From the NCBI RefSeq assembly GCF_041902385.1, contig NZ_CP169244.1:930001-994000 (forward strand): DNA of 64,000 nucleotides, written 5' to 3'. The DNA is from Arcticibacter sp041902385 (lineage in GTDB: Bacteria > Bacteroidota > Bacteroidia > Sphingobacteriales > Sphingobacteriaceae). Position numbers and translations under genes: made by a program. The notes below the pieces were generated by a model. The model was not told the DNA's origin. It was given only the letters and a program-made list of their open reading frames with translations, and made no database searches. This document shows, piece by piece, positions 26,154-35,602 of this stretch (its first letter is position 1; every line of letters begins with the position of its first letter).

Positions 26154-27287
26154 ATGAGAAAATATAGTCTCCTGTTGTGCGCCTGCTTAGTCCTTGCCGG
26201 CTTTCATTCGAGGGCGCAGCGCAAACTGATTGAAAAGTTCCTTTCAGAACATTCTGATACCACACGCAACACCAGCATTATCGTCCTCCCTGCGGCTGCT
26301 TACGCCCAGGAAACAGGCCTTGAATTCGGAGGGCTCTCCATCGCCTCTTTCTACCTGGATAAAAATGACACGCTTACACGAACGTCTACGATCAACACGA
26401 TCCTGACCTTCACTACCAAAAAGCAGTCAAACTTTGCTTTCAAGCCCGACATCTGGACGTCAGGGAACCGGTATCACTACTCGGCCATCCTGCGATACAA
26501 AAACTTCCCCTTTAACTTCTACGGAGTTGGAGACGAGACACAGCTTGCAAATGAAGACAAGATCACGCAGAAACTTTTTGTCCTGACGGCGGAAGCAGAA
26601 AAACTTATATCCCGCCGGATATACGTCGGAATAAACGGAGGCTACGAGCACTATAAATACAAGGACAAGGAGCCCGGAGGCGTCTATGAGCAAAGCGACC
26701 TTACCAGCAGAGATGGAGGAAGTGTGCTTTTTGCCGGACTTTCGTTCATTTTTGACAGCCGGAACACCAACACCTATACTACAAAAGGGTCGTATATTAA
26801 GCTAAGCGGATCCTATGCCCCAGGCATCGCAGGAGCAGACGACTTCAAAGGAGGCCTCTTCAATGCAGACTTACGACACTTTATGAGCTTCACCCCCAAA
26901 CTAACCGGCGGAATTAACCTGACCTACCAGGGAATACAGGGAACAAGGCTCCCTTTCTTTCTTCTGCCTCAGCTTGGGAACGATCAGGTCATGCGTGGCT
27001 ACTATACGGGAAGATACAGAGATCAGAACCTCCTGACCGGGCACGTGGAGATAAGGTACCGCTTTATGACACGCTTTGGTATTGCTGGTTTTACAGGCAC
27101 AGGAACGGTGTTCCGGAACAACGAGTTTAGCTGGAACAAGCTGAAACCGAACTATGGTGGCGGCCTCCGGTATTTTGCTGTTCCATCAAGAGGCCTGACT
27201 ATGAGAGCCGATTACGCGGTCGGAGAAAAAAGGCCAGGAGAAAAAAGACAATCAGGATTTTACCTCGCACTGGCCGAGGCATTTTAA
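26154..27287 (+). CDS. Outer-membrane beta-barrel protein, BamA/TamA-like (surface antigen D15 family)
   Basis: 377 residues with signal peptide MRKYSLLLCACLVLAGFHSRA. The rest shows alternating hydrophobic strands and the C-terminal barrel features of the bacterial surface antigen family: GSYIKLSGSYAP, LGNDQVMRGYYTGRYRDQN (the RGY/F motif in loop 6) and a final aromatic strand (GFYLALAEAF). No POTRA domains, so not BamA itself; possibly a porin-like or secretion-related barrel. TATCTTCG at 26141-26148 is a near -7 element only 5 bases before the ATG. Convergent with a methyltransferase, 6 bases between stops. Confidence 0.82.
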   Translation: MRKYSLLLCACLVLAGFHSRAQRKLIEKFLSEHSDTTRNTSIIVLPAAAYAQETGLEFGGLSIASFYLDKNDTLTRTSTINTILTFTTKKQSNFAFKPDIWTSGNRYHYSAILRYKNFPFNFYGVGDETQLANEDKITQKLFVLTAEAEKLISRRIYVGINGGYEHYKYKDKEPGGVYEQSDLTSRDGGSVLFAGLSFIFDSRNTNTYTTKGSYIKLSGSYAPGIAGADDFKGGLFNADLRHFMSFTPKLTGGINLTYQGIQGTRLPFFLLPQLGNDQVMRGYYTGRYRDQNLLTGHVEIRYRFMTRFGIAGFTGTGTVFRNNEFSWNKLKPNYGGGLRYFAVPSRGLTMRADYAVGEKRPGEKRQSGFYLALAEAF

Positions 27288-27293
27288 TTTCGC

Positions 27294-28079
27294 CTAAAAG
27301 CGCACCTTAAAGTGCTCCTTTGCCTGCCCTTTGCGGAAGAACACCAGGCCAATCCAAAAAAGGTCAATGGTAACCGTTACATCAGGATGAGCCTTTATAT
27401 CCTCCCAGGCCTCTTCCATGCCTTTACTCCAGTAGATATCGTCAAATATCATCATGCCTTCATCCTTCATATGGGGAAGGGCCCAGTGGAAGTAGTTAAG
27501 AGTAGCTTCTTTCCGGTGGTTGCCATCGACAAAGATCAGGTCAGCAGTCTGCTGCCCGGCAAGCACGCGCGGAAACACCTCATCAAAATTTCCGGTAAGC
27601 ACTGACACCCGGTCCAGATCTAGCCTGGCAAGGTTTTCTGCTGCTACTTTAGCCGTCTCGGGGCAACCCTCTATGCTGATTACCCGCGCATCAGGAGCAG
27701 CTTTGGCCAGATAGGCAGTAGTTAAGCCGAGGCAGGTACCAAGCTCTATAATATTATGCGGCTTAAGATCGTTAGTAAGTCTGTGAATTAGTTTGGCAAG
27801 AGCAGGAGGTTTCAGAGCACTTTTTGCCAGTTGACGGACTTCTTTGCGCTTGTTGTTGTTTACATGAGAGCCTGCGCCAAGATCAGTGATGGAGATCAGC
27901 CGGCGGTCTGAGAGAAGCTCGCTGCGCAGCTGTTCAATATCGTTGTACTCTGACCTATGATTGAAGTCGTAGATAACTTCATCTATTAACCGGTAAACAA
28001 AAGGTGAATGCACCCCGTGGCGGGTCTTGGCAATGAGCCGGTGCTTAATGAATGATTTCAGCAGCTGAAAATTGAACAT
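27294..28079 (-). CDS. Class I SAM-dependent methyltransferase (O-methyltransferase-like)
   Basis: 261 residues. SAM-binding motif I is IIELGTCLGLTTAYLA, with the acidic ribose ligand in VISIEGCPE and motif DLIFVDGNH; MIFDDIYWSKG follows, as in small-molecule and rhamnosyl/catechol-type O-methyltransferases of the Methyltransf_24 group. N-terminal lead IKHRLIAKTRHGVHSPFVYRLIDEVIY is typical of Bacteroidota members. Substrate unknown. The -7 element at 28087-28094 lies only 7 bases before the ATG. Confidence 0.85.
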   Translation of the reverse strand: MFNFQLLKSFIKHRLIAKTRHGVHSPFVYRLIDEVIYDFNHRSEYNDIEQLRSELLSDRRLISITDLGAGSHVNNNKRKEVRQLAKSALKPPALAKLIHRLTNDLKPHNIIELGTCLGLTTAYLAKAAPDARVISIEGCPETAKVAAENLARLDLDRVSVLTGNFDEVFPRVLAGQQTADLIFVDGNHRKEATLNYFHWALPHMKDEGMMIFDDIYWSKGMEEAWEDIKAHPDVTVTIDLFWIGLVFFRKGQAKEHFKVRF

Positions 28080-28086
28080 GAGGTTG

Positions 28087-28094
28087 CAAACTTA
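28087..28094 (-). promoter_or_regulatory. -7 element, methyltransferase gene
   Basis: Minus strand TAAGTTTG (TAnnTTTG) 7 bp before the ATG, predicting a leader of only a few bases. Confidence 0.45.
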
Positions 28095-28284
28095 GATAAA
28101 TTCATTCAGTTTCTCGCAAGAAGACGGATTTGAGACAGGAGAACAGCTCGCAGGCTGGCTAAAAAACGAAATATTAAAAAAGATTGTTAATTTAACAGTG
28201 CAACGGCAATCAACGGCCACAAACATCTACATGAAGATCGTCAGCGCGGGCTACATAGCTGACGCAACAAGGCATTTGCTTAAT

Positions 28285-29169
28285 ATGGACCATAAGGAAA
28301 TAGATTCGCTTATAAAATTACTTGATGACCCCGACAAGGAAATAGCTCATCACGTTGAGAACAGGCTCTTGTCATACGGCAACGAGGTAATAGAACATCT
28401 TGAAAATGCCTGGGAACAATCGTTCGACAGCCTGCTGCAGGAGCGTCTGGAGAATCTGATTCACAAGATCCAGTTTAACGAAGTGAAGCAGGAATTACAG
28501 TTCTGGTACACCAGAGGATCTTTTGATCTGCTTCAGGGGGCCATTATTGTAAACCGGTATCAGTATCCGGACCTTGATACTCAAAAGATCATCAACCAGG
28601 TTGAAGACATTAAGCGCGAAGTATGGCTGCAGATGCTGTATGACATGAGCGCAATTGAAAAGGTAAAGCTGATCAATCATGTATTTTATAATGTCTTTGG
28701 ATTTTCGGGCAACACCACCAATCACCAGGACCCTCAGAACTCCTATATCAGTCAGGTTTTAGAGAGCAAAAAGGGAAACCAGATATCGCTTGCCCTCATT
28801 TACTCCGTTATAGCCCAGAAGCTCGACATTCCGGTTTACGGAGTAAATCTTCCCCAGCACTTCATCCTGGCTTACGTAGATGAAGCCAAAGAATATGCTC
28901 CCGAAGAACAGGTCCTTTTTTACATCAACGCCTTTAACAAAGGCTTTATCTTTGGGAAAAGGGATATCGATGCCTTTCTCAGGCAACTGAATTTAAACCC
29001 GGAAGAACAGTTTTACGAACCCTGCTCTAATACCGATATCATCAGAAGGATCCTCAGGAACCTTTCGTCTTCCTACCAGAAACTGGGGCAGGAACACAAG
29101 GTCAAAGAGATCGGCGAACTGCTTGAGGTCATCAGTCCCGACATTCCCAATATAGAAGAGGGTGCCTGA
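28285..29169 (+). CDS. SirB1-family transglutaminase-like protein
   Basis: About 294 residues from ATG 28285 (MDHKEIDSLIKLLDDPDKEI); ATG 28231 and GTG 28198 are in frame upstream but add sequence unlike a protein N-terminus. The N-terminal helical repeat part (about 1-70) is followed by the Transglut_core2 domain with ESKKGNQISLALIYSVIAQKLDIPVYGVNLPQHF. The usual transglutaminase Cys is Ile/Ser here (GNQISLALI) while the His (LPQHF) is kept, so peptidase activity is doubtful. Relatives include E. coli SirB1/YchA beside prfA-hemK; here it is convergent with prfB, another release-factor neighbour. Confidence 0.82.
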   Translation: MDHKEIDSLIKLLDDPDKEIAHHVENRLLSYGNEVIEHLENAWEQSFDSLLQERLENLIHKIQFNEVKQELQFWYTRGSFDLLQGAIIVNRYQYPDLDTQKIINQVEDIKREVWLQMLYDMSAIEKVKLINHVFYNVFGFSGNTTNHQDPQNSYISQVLESKKGNQISLALIYSVIAQKLDIPVYGVNLPQHFILAYVDEAKEYAPEEQVLFYINAFNKGFIFGKRDIDAFLRQLNLNPEEQFYEPCSNTDIIRRILRNLSSSYQKLGQEHKVKEIGELLEVISPDIPNIEEGA

Positions 29170-29193
29170 TAAGCAGACACTCCCCTTCTCTAT

Positions 29194-30271
29194 TTAGAAT
29201 TCCATCAGATAAGCCTTAAGAAAGTCATTTAACTCCCCGTCGAGCACTCCCTGGGCGTTGGAGGTTTCGTAGTTGGTACGCAGGTCCTTCACCAGCTTGT
29301 AAGGGTGCAGGACATAGTTCCTGATCTGCGATCCCCACTCAATTTTCTTCTTGGAGCCTTCTATTGCGGCACTTGTTTCCATCCGCTTCCTGAGTTCGAT
29401 CTCGTACAACTGCGACTTGAGCAGTCGGATGGCGTTTTCCTTGTTCTGAAGCTGCGAGCGCGACTCCTGATTTTTTATTATAATTCCTGAAGGCTTGTGA
29501 TAGAGCCTCACGGCAGTTTCTACCTTGTTCACATTCTGCCCGCCGGCGCCTCCTGAACGAAATGTTTCGAATTCAATGTCGGCAGGATTTATCTCGATCT
29601 CGATCGAGTCGTCCACCAGCGGATAGACATAAACGGAGGCAAAGGACGTGTGCCGGCGCGCATTTGAATCGAAAGGAGAAATTCGGACCAGGCGGTGAAC
29701 GCCGTTCTCGCCCTTGAGGTAGCCGTAGGCAAATTCACCTTCGATCTGCAGGGTCACCTGCTTCACTCCGGCTACTTCTCCCTCCTGAAAGTCCTGCTCG
29801 GTCACCTTGTACCCATTCTTCTCGCCCCACATGATATACATCCGCATGAGCATACCAGCCCAGTCACAGCTTTCAGTTCCGCCAGCCCCGGCTGTGATCT
29901 GCAAAACTGCGTTTAACTGATCCTCTTCCGAGCTGAGCATATTCTTGAACTCGAGTTCCTCGAGCTTTTGCAGCGCCACCGAATACTGCTCCTTAAGGTC
30001 TGCTTCAGCAGCATCACCTGCCTGAAAGAAATCGAGCATCACGGCAGCATCGTCTATGGCCGCCTCGACAGCAATAATTCCCTCCGTCCATACTTTCTTT
30101 GATTTAATGGAATGGAGCACTTTCTCAGCCGCCTTCGGGTCGTCCCAGAAGGTTGGCGTTAACGTTAATTCCTCTTCCTGATGTAACTCATCTAACTTCC
30201 GGTCGACGTCAAAGATGCCTCCTCAGGGAAGCTGCTCTATCCCTCATGTCCTGTAGTTGTTCTCTGGTCAT
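29194..30271 (-). CDS. prfB: Peptide chain release factor 2 (programmed +1 frameshift)
   Basis: 358 residues after frameshifting. It reads from ATG 30271 as MTREQLQDMRDRAASLRRHL, meets UGA at codon 21, then continues +1 as DVDRKLDELHQEE through to the stop at 29194. RF2 recognises UAA and UGA. Seen: GGQ peptidyl-hydrolysis loop in GAGGQNVNKVETAVR, and the domain start with TAGAGGTESCDWA. The tripeptide anticodon SPF is in RISPFDSNARR. The whole frameshift cassette is intact, so RF2 is autoregulated by its own abundance. The upstream -7 element nearly abuts the ATG. Confidence 0.95.
30208..30226 (-). promoter_or_regulatory. prfB programmed +1 frameshift signal
   Basis: On the minus strand an internal Shine-Dalgarno-like AGGAGG (30218-30223) is followed after CAT by CTT TGA C (30208-30214): the slippery CUU codon, in-frame UGA and following C that make the classical RF2 frameshift site. 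When RF2 is scarce the ribosome slips to the +1 frame and makes RF2. Confidence 0.95.
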
Positions 30272-30276
30272 AAGGG

Positions 30277-30284
30277 CAAAGGTA
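30277..30284 (-). promoter_or_regulatory. prfB promoter -7 element
   Basis: Minus strand TACCTTTG, exact TAnnTTTG, ending 5 bp before the ATG at 30271; no room for a normal leader. Confidence 0.45.
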
Positions 30285-30355
30285 ATAAAATAGCTACGCA
30301 TTGCCGCAGAGAGCCCCCCGGGGGAAATAAATTTCCCATACAGGAAAAGGAGTTT

Positions 30356-30363
30356 TATCTTCG
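30356..30363 (+). promoter_or_regulatory. Possible pgi -7 element
   Basis: TATCTTCG, one mismatch from TAnnTTTG, 20 bp before the pgi ATG; the same octamer precedes the barrel-protein gene at 26141. Confidence 0.35.
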
Positions 30364-30383
30364 CTAAAAATTAAACTACTACT

Positions 30384-32030
30384 ATGCTTCCTAAAATAAA
30401 TTTCACTGAAACTAAATCATACCAATATCTTGCTGATCACTTCGTTGAGATCAGCCAAAAGCATCTGCGCGACCTGTTTAAGGACGACCCGGACAGATAC
30501 GAGAAATTCTCAATCAGGTTCAATGATATCCTGCTCGACTACTCCAAGAACCGCATTGATGAAACCACCCTCGCCTTGCTGATCCAGCTGGCAAATGAGT
30601 GCGGTCTTAAAGACGCGATCGAAGCGATGTTCACAGGAGAGGCAATTAACGAAACGGAAGGAAGGGCGGTGCTTCATACTGCGCTGAGAAATCAATGGAA
30701 CGAGCCCGTGAAGGTTGATGGCGAAGACGTGATGCCGCAGGTAAACGGCGTGCTGCGCAAGATAGAGGAATTTACCAATTCAGTTATTTCAGGGGAGTGG
30801 AAAGGCTACACAGGCCGCACAATTACCGACATCGTCAACATAGGTATCGGCGGCTCAGACCTTGGCCCCGTTATGGTGACAGAGGCGCTCAAGGCATACA
30901 AAAACCACCTCAACCTCCACTTTGTATCGAATGTTGACGGCACGCATATCACCGAAACATTAAAGAAAGTCAAGGCCGAGTCTACACTTTTCCTCATTGC
31001 CTCCAAAACATTCACCACGCAGGAAACGATGGCAAATGCGCATACTGCCAGAAACTGGTTCCTGCAGGAGGGCGCATCAGATGCAGACGTTGCCAAGCAT
31101 TTCGTGGCTCTTTCTACCAACGAAAAGGCCGTAGGGGCATTCGGGATTGACACCAATAATATGTTTGAATTCTGGGACTGGGTTGGCGGAAGATATTCGC
31201 TGTGGAGCGCAATAGGAACTTCAATAGCTCTGGGCATCGGCTTCGACAATTTCAAACTGCTGCTTTCAGGCGCCCATGCGATGGACAGACACTTCCGCGA
31301 AACTGAATTCAGTCAGAACATACCCGTAACATTAGCCCTTCTGGGCATCTGGTATAACAACTTCTTTGAAGCAGAAAGCCACGCCATATTACCTTACGAT
31401 CAGTATATGCACCGATTTGCTGCTTATTTCCAGCAGGGAGACATGGAAAGCAACGGCAAGTATATAGACCGGAACGGAGAAGCCGTTGCTTACCAAACAG
31501 GACCCGTAATCTGGGGTGAGCCCGGCACCAACGGACAACACGCTTTCTACCAGCTGATTCACCAGGGAACCAAGCTGATACCTGCCGACTTTATAGCCCC
31601 GGCACAGTCGCATAACCCGGTGGGTGCTCACCACACCTTACTTCTGTCTAACTTCTTTGCGCAGACGGAGGCGCTTATGAACGGCAAAACATACGAAGAA
31701 GTAGTGGCAGAACTAAAAGATGCAGGCAAGTCTGACGAAGAGATCGGGAAACTCGCACCGTTCAAGGTCTTTGAAGGAAACCGCCCTACTAACTCTATAC
31801 TCGTTAAAAAGATCACTCCTGAAACGCTGGGCTCTCTCATTGCCATGTATGAGCACAAGATCTTCGTACAGGGTATTATCTGGAACATCTTCAGTTTTGA
31901 CCAGTGGGGAGTTGAATTAGGGAAGCAGCTGGCATCAAAGATACTTCCTGAGCTGCAGACAAAGGATAAGATCACCGGTCATGATTCATCCACCAACGGA
32001 CTGATCAATCAGTATAAAGAATGGAAATAA
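30384..32030 (+). CDS. pgi: Glucose-6-phosphate isomerase
   Basis: 548 residues, the normal length of the E. coli-type enzyme; interconverts glucose-6-P and fructose-6-P in glycolysis. Seen: the phosphate-binding VNIGIGGSDLGPVMV, SKTFTTQETM, GGRYSLWSAIG, the catalytic Glu in GEPGTNGQHAFYQLIHQG (His and Glu), and the Lys in NIFSFDQWGVELGK. Single gene with its own terminator; its product step follows that of NagB (fructose-6-P) in the same window, though the two are far apart. Confidence 0.96.
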   Translation: MLPKINFTETKSYQYLADHFVEISQKHLRDLFKDDPDRYEKFSIRFNDILLDYSKNRIDETTLALLIQLANECGLKDAIEAMFTGEAINETEGRAVLHTALRNQWNEPVKVDGEDVMPQVNGVLRKIEEFTNSVISGEWKGYTGRTITDIVNIGIGGSDLGPVMVTEALKAYKNHLNLHFVSNVDGTHITETLKKVKAESTLFLIASKTFTTQETMANAHTARNWFLQEGASDADVAKHFVALSTNEKAVGAFGIDTNNMFEFWDWVGGRYSLWSAIGTSIALGIGFDNFKLLLSGAHAMDRHFRETEFSQNIPVTLALLGIWYNNFFEAESHAILPYDQYMHRFAAYFQQGDMESNGKYIDRNGEAVAYQTGPVIWGEPGTNGQHAFYQLIHQGTKLIPADFIAPAQSHNPVGAHHTLLLSNFFAQTEALMNGKTYEEVVAELKDAGKSDEEIGKLAPFKVFEGNRPTNSILVKKITPETLGSLIAMYEHKIFVQGIIWNIFSFDQWGVELGKQLASKILPELQTKDKITGHDSSTNGLINQYKEWK

Positions 32031-32057
32031 TTGAGCTGGTTAATCCGGCCTGAATTG

Positions 32058-32107
32058 TATCGCCCTGCTGAATTCCATAAGGGAACCCGGCAGGGCGATA
32101 TTGTTTT
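32058..32107 (+). terminator. Terminator of pgi
   Basis: Perfect 11-bp stem TATCGCCCTGC (32058-32068) with GCAGGGCGATA (32090-32100), then TTGTTTTATTT. Confidence 0.82.
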
Positions 32108-33140
32108 ATTTCTGAACCTTAATTTCGAACAACTTACGCCACTTCTTGCCGGTAACAAATAGCCTTCTTCCCCTGGCGTCCCATGCAATGCCATTTAAAA
32201 CATCTTCATTCTGCTCACGTTGCCCTTCGGGATAGAGATTGGTAAGATCAAGCTTCCCCTCTACCTCTCCCGTATCGGGATTGATGATAACAATAATGTT
32301 CTTCTGCCATATATTCGCGTAGATCTTGCCATCAATAAGCTCCAGTTCGTTGAGCGAGTCCACGGGGCCCTTATCGTCATAAACTTCTATTCCGCCTTCT
32401 TTCTGGTAAGTATCTTTATTCAGGAAATAAATATTATTGGTCCCGTCCGTATTCAGGATGCGTTTACCGTCAAAGGCCAGCCCCCAGCCTTCCCTTCCCG
32501 CCTGGTAAGGGAACTCGGAAAGTTTCTTGAAGGAGCTCTTGTCGTAGACGAAGCCTGTGCCCTCCCGGTACGTGATCTGAATGATCTTGTCACCGACCAC
32601 AGTAAGGCCTTCTCCGAAATACTTGTCATCCAGATCAGCCTTCTGAACCACCTTGCCTGTCGTGAGGTCAACCTTTCGTAATGAAGACTCACCATAAAGC
32701 CCTGCGCTCTCATATAAATATCCGTCGTGATACTCAAGCCCCTCAGTGAAGGAGGTGGTATCGTGAGGGAAGGAGTTGACTACAGAATAGTTATAGGGAA
32801 CAGGTGCCCGCCCCGACAGCAACACCACGTTTGTAGTAACCTCCTTATAGTTGCCGCCCTCGTATATCCTTGCAGTAAGCACTTTAATACCCAGAGGAAG
32901 GTCAGCAGTGGGAACATTAACTGCTGCAGTATCTTTTCTTGAACCTACAACCGTTGTATCGAGCAGGTAACTTACAGAATCAAAGCTGACCCCAGAAGCA
33001 TCGAGTTTGAGTGTTAACGGAGTTCCGCGCTTCACCGAGCTCCCTTCTTCAGGAGAAAGGAAATACGCTGCATTTTGCCTGGTCTTACAGGCTGAGAGCC
33101 ATAGCGCGCAGAGGACAATAACGAACAAGACTTTTTTCAT
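32106..33140 (-). CDS. Glutaminyl-peptide cyclotransferase (plant/bacterial type), lipoprotein
   Basis: About 344 residues from ATG 33140; MKKVLFVIVLCALWLSAC is a lipoprotein signal with Cys18. ATG 33155 is also possible. The C-terminal 270 residues are a beta-propeller glutamine cyclotransferase: FTEGLEYHDGYLYESAGLYGES, NELELIDGKIYANIWQ and NGIAWD, all family signatures. It forms N-terminal pyroglutamate on exported proteins or peptides; in Bacteroidota such enzymes act in the periplasm on proteins whose signal cleavage leaves N-terminal Gln. An extra N-terminal beta domain (about 25-100) precedes it. Confidence 0.88.
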   Translation of the reverse strand: MKKVLFVIVLCALWLSACKTRQNAAYFLSPEEGSSVKRGTPLTLKLDASGVSFDSVSYLLDTTVVGSRKDTAAVNVPTADLPLGIKVLTARIYEGGNYKEVTTNVVLLSGRAPVPYNYSVVNSFPHDTTSFTEGLEYHDGYLYESAGLYGESSLRKVDLTTGKVVQKADLDDKYFGEGLTVVGDKIIQITYREGTGFVYDKSSFKKLSEFPYQAGREGWGLAFDGKRILNTDGTNNIYFLNKDTYQKEGGIEVYDDKGPVDSLNELELIDGKIYANIWQKNIIVIINPDTGEVEGKLDLTNLYPEGQREQNEDVLNGIAWDARGRRLFVTGKKWRKLFEIKVQK

Positions 33141-33261
33141 TCTTAAATATTTCATTACGAGAGTTAGGACGGAGACGAAGTAACAAAAATGCGGAAACAA
33201 AGCAAAAACAAATAAAGCAGAGTTTAGTTGGATAGCAGATTAGCACATACCTGAGACTTGG

Positions 33262-33621
33262 CTATCCCCAGAAAGCGTCCTCAATATGACGAATGGTGTA
33301 TCTGCCTTTCACATCAAAGAGCACCGACAGAATATCGAATCTGATCTCACCCTGATAGTTGTGATGATAAATATAGCCCTCAGCGGCCCACTGCAACCTC
33401 CTCTGTTTGGAAGATGACACAAATTCCTCGGGCTGTCCAAAGTCGGTTGATGTCCTTGTTTTTACCTCGGCAAAGACAAGGAACTGTTCACTGCGTGCAA
33501 TGATATCTACCTCCGCCTTTCCGTAAAACCAGTTTCTGTGGAGAATCCGGTAGCCTTTATTTAGGAGGAACTCAGCGGCGATCTGTTCCCCTCTTTGCCC
33601 CAGTTGGTTGTGCTCAGCCAT
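33262..33621 (-). CDS. YraN/UPF0102 family protein
   Basis: 119 residues. Restriction-endonuclease-like fold signature GYRILHRNWFYGKAEVDIIARSEQFLVFAEVKTR (E, D, EVK catalytic pattern of the Holliday-junction resolvase-like/Vsr group). Function in the family is not established. Starts on the base after the dnaG stop codon, so it is translationally coupled to dnaG. Confidence 0.88.
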   Translation of the reverse strand: MAEHNQLGQRGEQIAAEFLLNKGYRILHRNWFYGKAEVDIIARSEQFLVFAEVKTRTSTDFGQPEEFVSSSKQRRLQWAAEGYIYHHNYQGEIRFDILSVLFDVKGRYTIRHIEDAFWG

Positions 33622-35577
33622 CTACTTAACAATTACAGAACCGAGAAAGGCCGAAATTCCCTTTTCTACTTCCTTCACACGCAGGTATCGCTGCATCAGG
33701 ATCGCCTGATTGTCCTCATCTTTCTCCTGCTGAATTTCGTCCATAATAGACTTGAGTATACGTTCCACCTTCCTCTTTTTCAGGTGAAATATACCACCGA
33801 GGACCGTTGCCCTCATATTTTCAGTCTCATTCCTCACGTAGATCTTCCTCTTGGCAAACCAGTTTTCACTCAAAACATAAGGAGATGAAAAGACAGATAC
33901 AGCCAGTTCAGCGATCTTTTGATCCTGACTTTGAATAAATTCCTGCGCCGTGGGCAGTTCACCCATCTCCATGCGGCGACTGTACTCATCGATCACCAAC
34001 TTACAGGTTGGGTCATCGAAGGTCACGTCGGCGAGGTTAGAGATAATGTAGGGAGCAATATAGGTATCCGTAATGCCGTCCCAATGGACCAGCTCGTGAC
34101 CGTAATTCAGGAGGAGCCGCACAATCTCGCGTTCCTGATGTTCATCCGAATCTTTAACAACGCTGCCTGCCGCCGGTCCTGCACCGGTCTCCTCAGGATA
34201 CATGAGGTCAGGAGGAGGCAAGGGCTCGGGCACGTCCTGCCGCGCATCCTGCCGCATTTCCTTCCTGCTTCCCTTTCCCATCCGCAGCTTATTCAGCTCG
34301 GCAATCAGAATACGTTCCTCAATCTGCATCAGAGCGCTGCACTCTCTCACAAATACAGAAGCTTTAATGCTGTCGGGAATTTTTGCTATGCTTTCAACCA
34401 CGTCGTGGATCACCCCTGCCCGCCTGATCGGGTCATTCCCCGCGTCTTTCAGCAGCGTGGTGGTCTTGAACAGGATGAAGTCCTGCTGATTCTTTTCAAT
34501 GTAGGTTCTGAATGCACTGCTCCCGATCTTATGAACATATGAATCAGGATCGTGGCCATCCGGAAAAAGGACCACTTTAACATTCAGGCCCTCCTCCAGT
34601 ATCATATCAAGCCCCCGAAGCGAGGCTTTTATACCGGCAGCGTCGCCATCATAGAGGATCGTCACATTCTTGGTAAAGCGGCCTATGAGCCTCACCTGCT
34701 CGGTGGTAAGTGATGTACCTGAAGAAGCGACGACGTTTTCTATGCCCGCCTGATGAACAGAAAGGACATCAGCATAGCCTTCAACCAGGTAACAGTTGTC
34801 ATGCTCACGGATCGCCTTCTTGGCGAAATACAGGCCGTAGAGGACGTTCGACTTGTGATAGATCTCGCTTTCGGGAGAGTTGACGTATTTGGGAACTGAT
34901 TTATCCGTCTTGAGCGTGCGCCCTCCGAAGCCAATGACCCTTCCCGTGAAACTGTGTATCGGAAACATTACGCGGGCCCTGAACCGATCGTACAGCTTCC
35001 CCTTATCATTCCGTATGGCCAGCCCCGTTTCCTCAAGAAAGCTCTCTTTAAATCCTTCTGACACCGCTTTCTGGATAAGTGCGTCCCAGGATTCGACCGA
35101 GTATCCAAGCTCAAATTTCTTCAGGATATCATCCCTGAAGCCTCTCTCGCGAAAGTAGCTCAGTCCGATAGTCTTCCCCTCATCGGTCTCCCACATCGTT
35201 TCACTGAAAAACCTGGCAGCCCTGGCCGAGATGACGTATAAGCTCTCACGCCTGCTGTCAGCCTCACGCTGTTCAGGCGACTGCTCAATCTCCTCGATCT
35301 CAATCTGATACTTATTTGCCAGATATTTCAGTGCCTCCGGATAGGAGTATTTCTCGTGGTCCATGATGAACCGTACCGAGTCCCCTCCTTTCCCGCAGCC
35401 GAAACACTTATAAATACCTTTTGCCGGCGATACGTGAAATGATGGCGTCTTCTCGTTATGAAAGGGACAGAGACCGATCATACTCGTACCCCTCCGCTTC
35501 AGGTCTACAAAGTCGCCGACGACTTCCTCAATCCGGGAAGCTTCCAATATCCTGTCAACCGTCTCTTTTCCTATCAT
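33622..35577 (-). CDS. dnaG: DNA primase
   Basis: 651 residues. N-terminal CHC2-type zinc ribbon with C37, H40, C58 and C61 (LCPFHNEKTPSF; KCFGCGKGGD), then the TOPRIM catalytic core (NCYLVEGYADVLSVHQ; NVTILYDGDAAGIKAS with metal-binding Asp pair) and a C-terminal helicase-binding part. Makes RNA primers at replication forks. Leftward with yraN immediately downstream; the gap to the next upstream gene is 25 bases, so it may share a transcript with the secreted protein gene. Confidence 0.95.
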   Translation of the reverse strand: MIGKETVDRILEASRIEEVVGDFVDLKRRGTSMIGLCPFHNEKTPSFHVSPAKGIYKCFGCGKGGDSVRFIMDHEKYSYPEALKYLANKYQIEIEEIEQSPEQREADSRRESLYVISARAARFFSETMWETDEGKTIGLSYFRERGFRDDILKKFELGYSVESWDALIQKAVSEGFKESFLEETGLAIRNDKGKLYDRFRARVMFPIHSFTGRVIGFGGRTLKTDKSVPKYVNSPESEIYHKSNVLYGLYFAKKAIREHDNCYLVEGYADVLSVHQAGIENVVASSGTSLTTEQVRLIGRFTKNVTILYDGDAAGIKASLRGLDMILEEGLNVKVVLFPDGHDPDSYVHKIGSSAFRTYIEKNQQDFILFKTTTLLKDAGNDPIRRAGVIHDVVESIAKIPDSIKASVFVRECSALMQIEERILIAELNKLRMGKGSRKEMRQDARQDVPEPLPPPDLMYPEETGAGPAAGSVVKDSDEHQEREIVRLLLNYGHELVHWDGITDTYIAPYIISNLADVTFDDPTCKLVIDEYSRRMEMGELPTAQEFIQSQDQKIAELAVSVFSSPYVLSENWFAKRKIYVRNETENMRATVLGGIFHLKKRKVERILKSIMDEIQQEKDEDNQAILMQRYLRVKEVEKGISAFLGSVIVK

Positions 35578-35602
35578 AAGATGTATGAATAGAGGTTTAC
35601 TC

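Noticed and set aside
28198..28285. Upstream GTG/ATG starts for the SirB1-like gene
   Set aside because: The added residues look non-coding; ATG 28285 aligns with the conserved helical start.
30118..30120. GTG as the prfB start
   Set aside because: It lies inside conserved RF2 sequence; the true frame begins at ATG 30271 and passes through the programmed frameshift.
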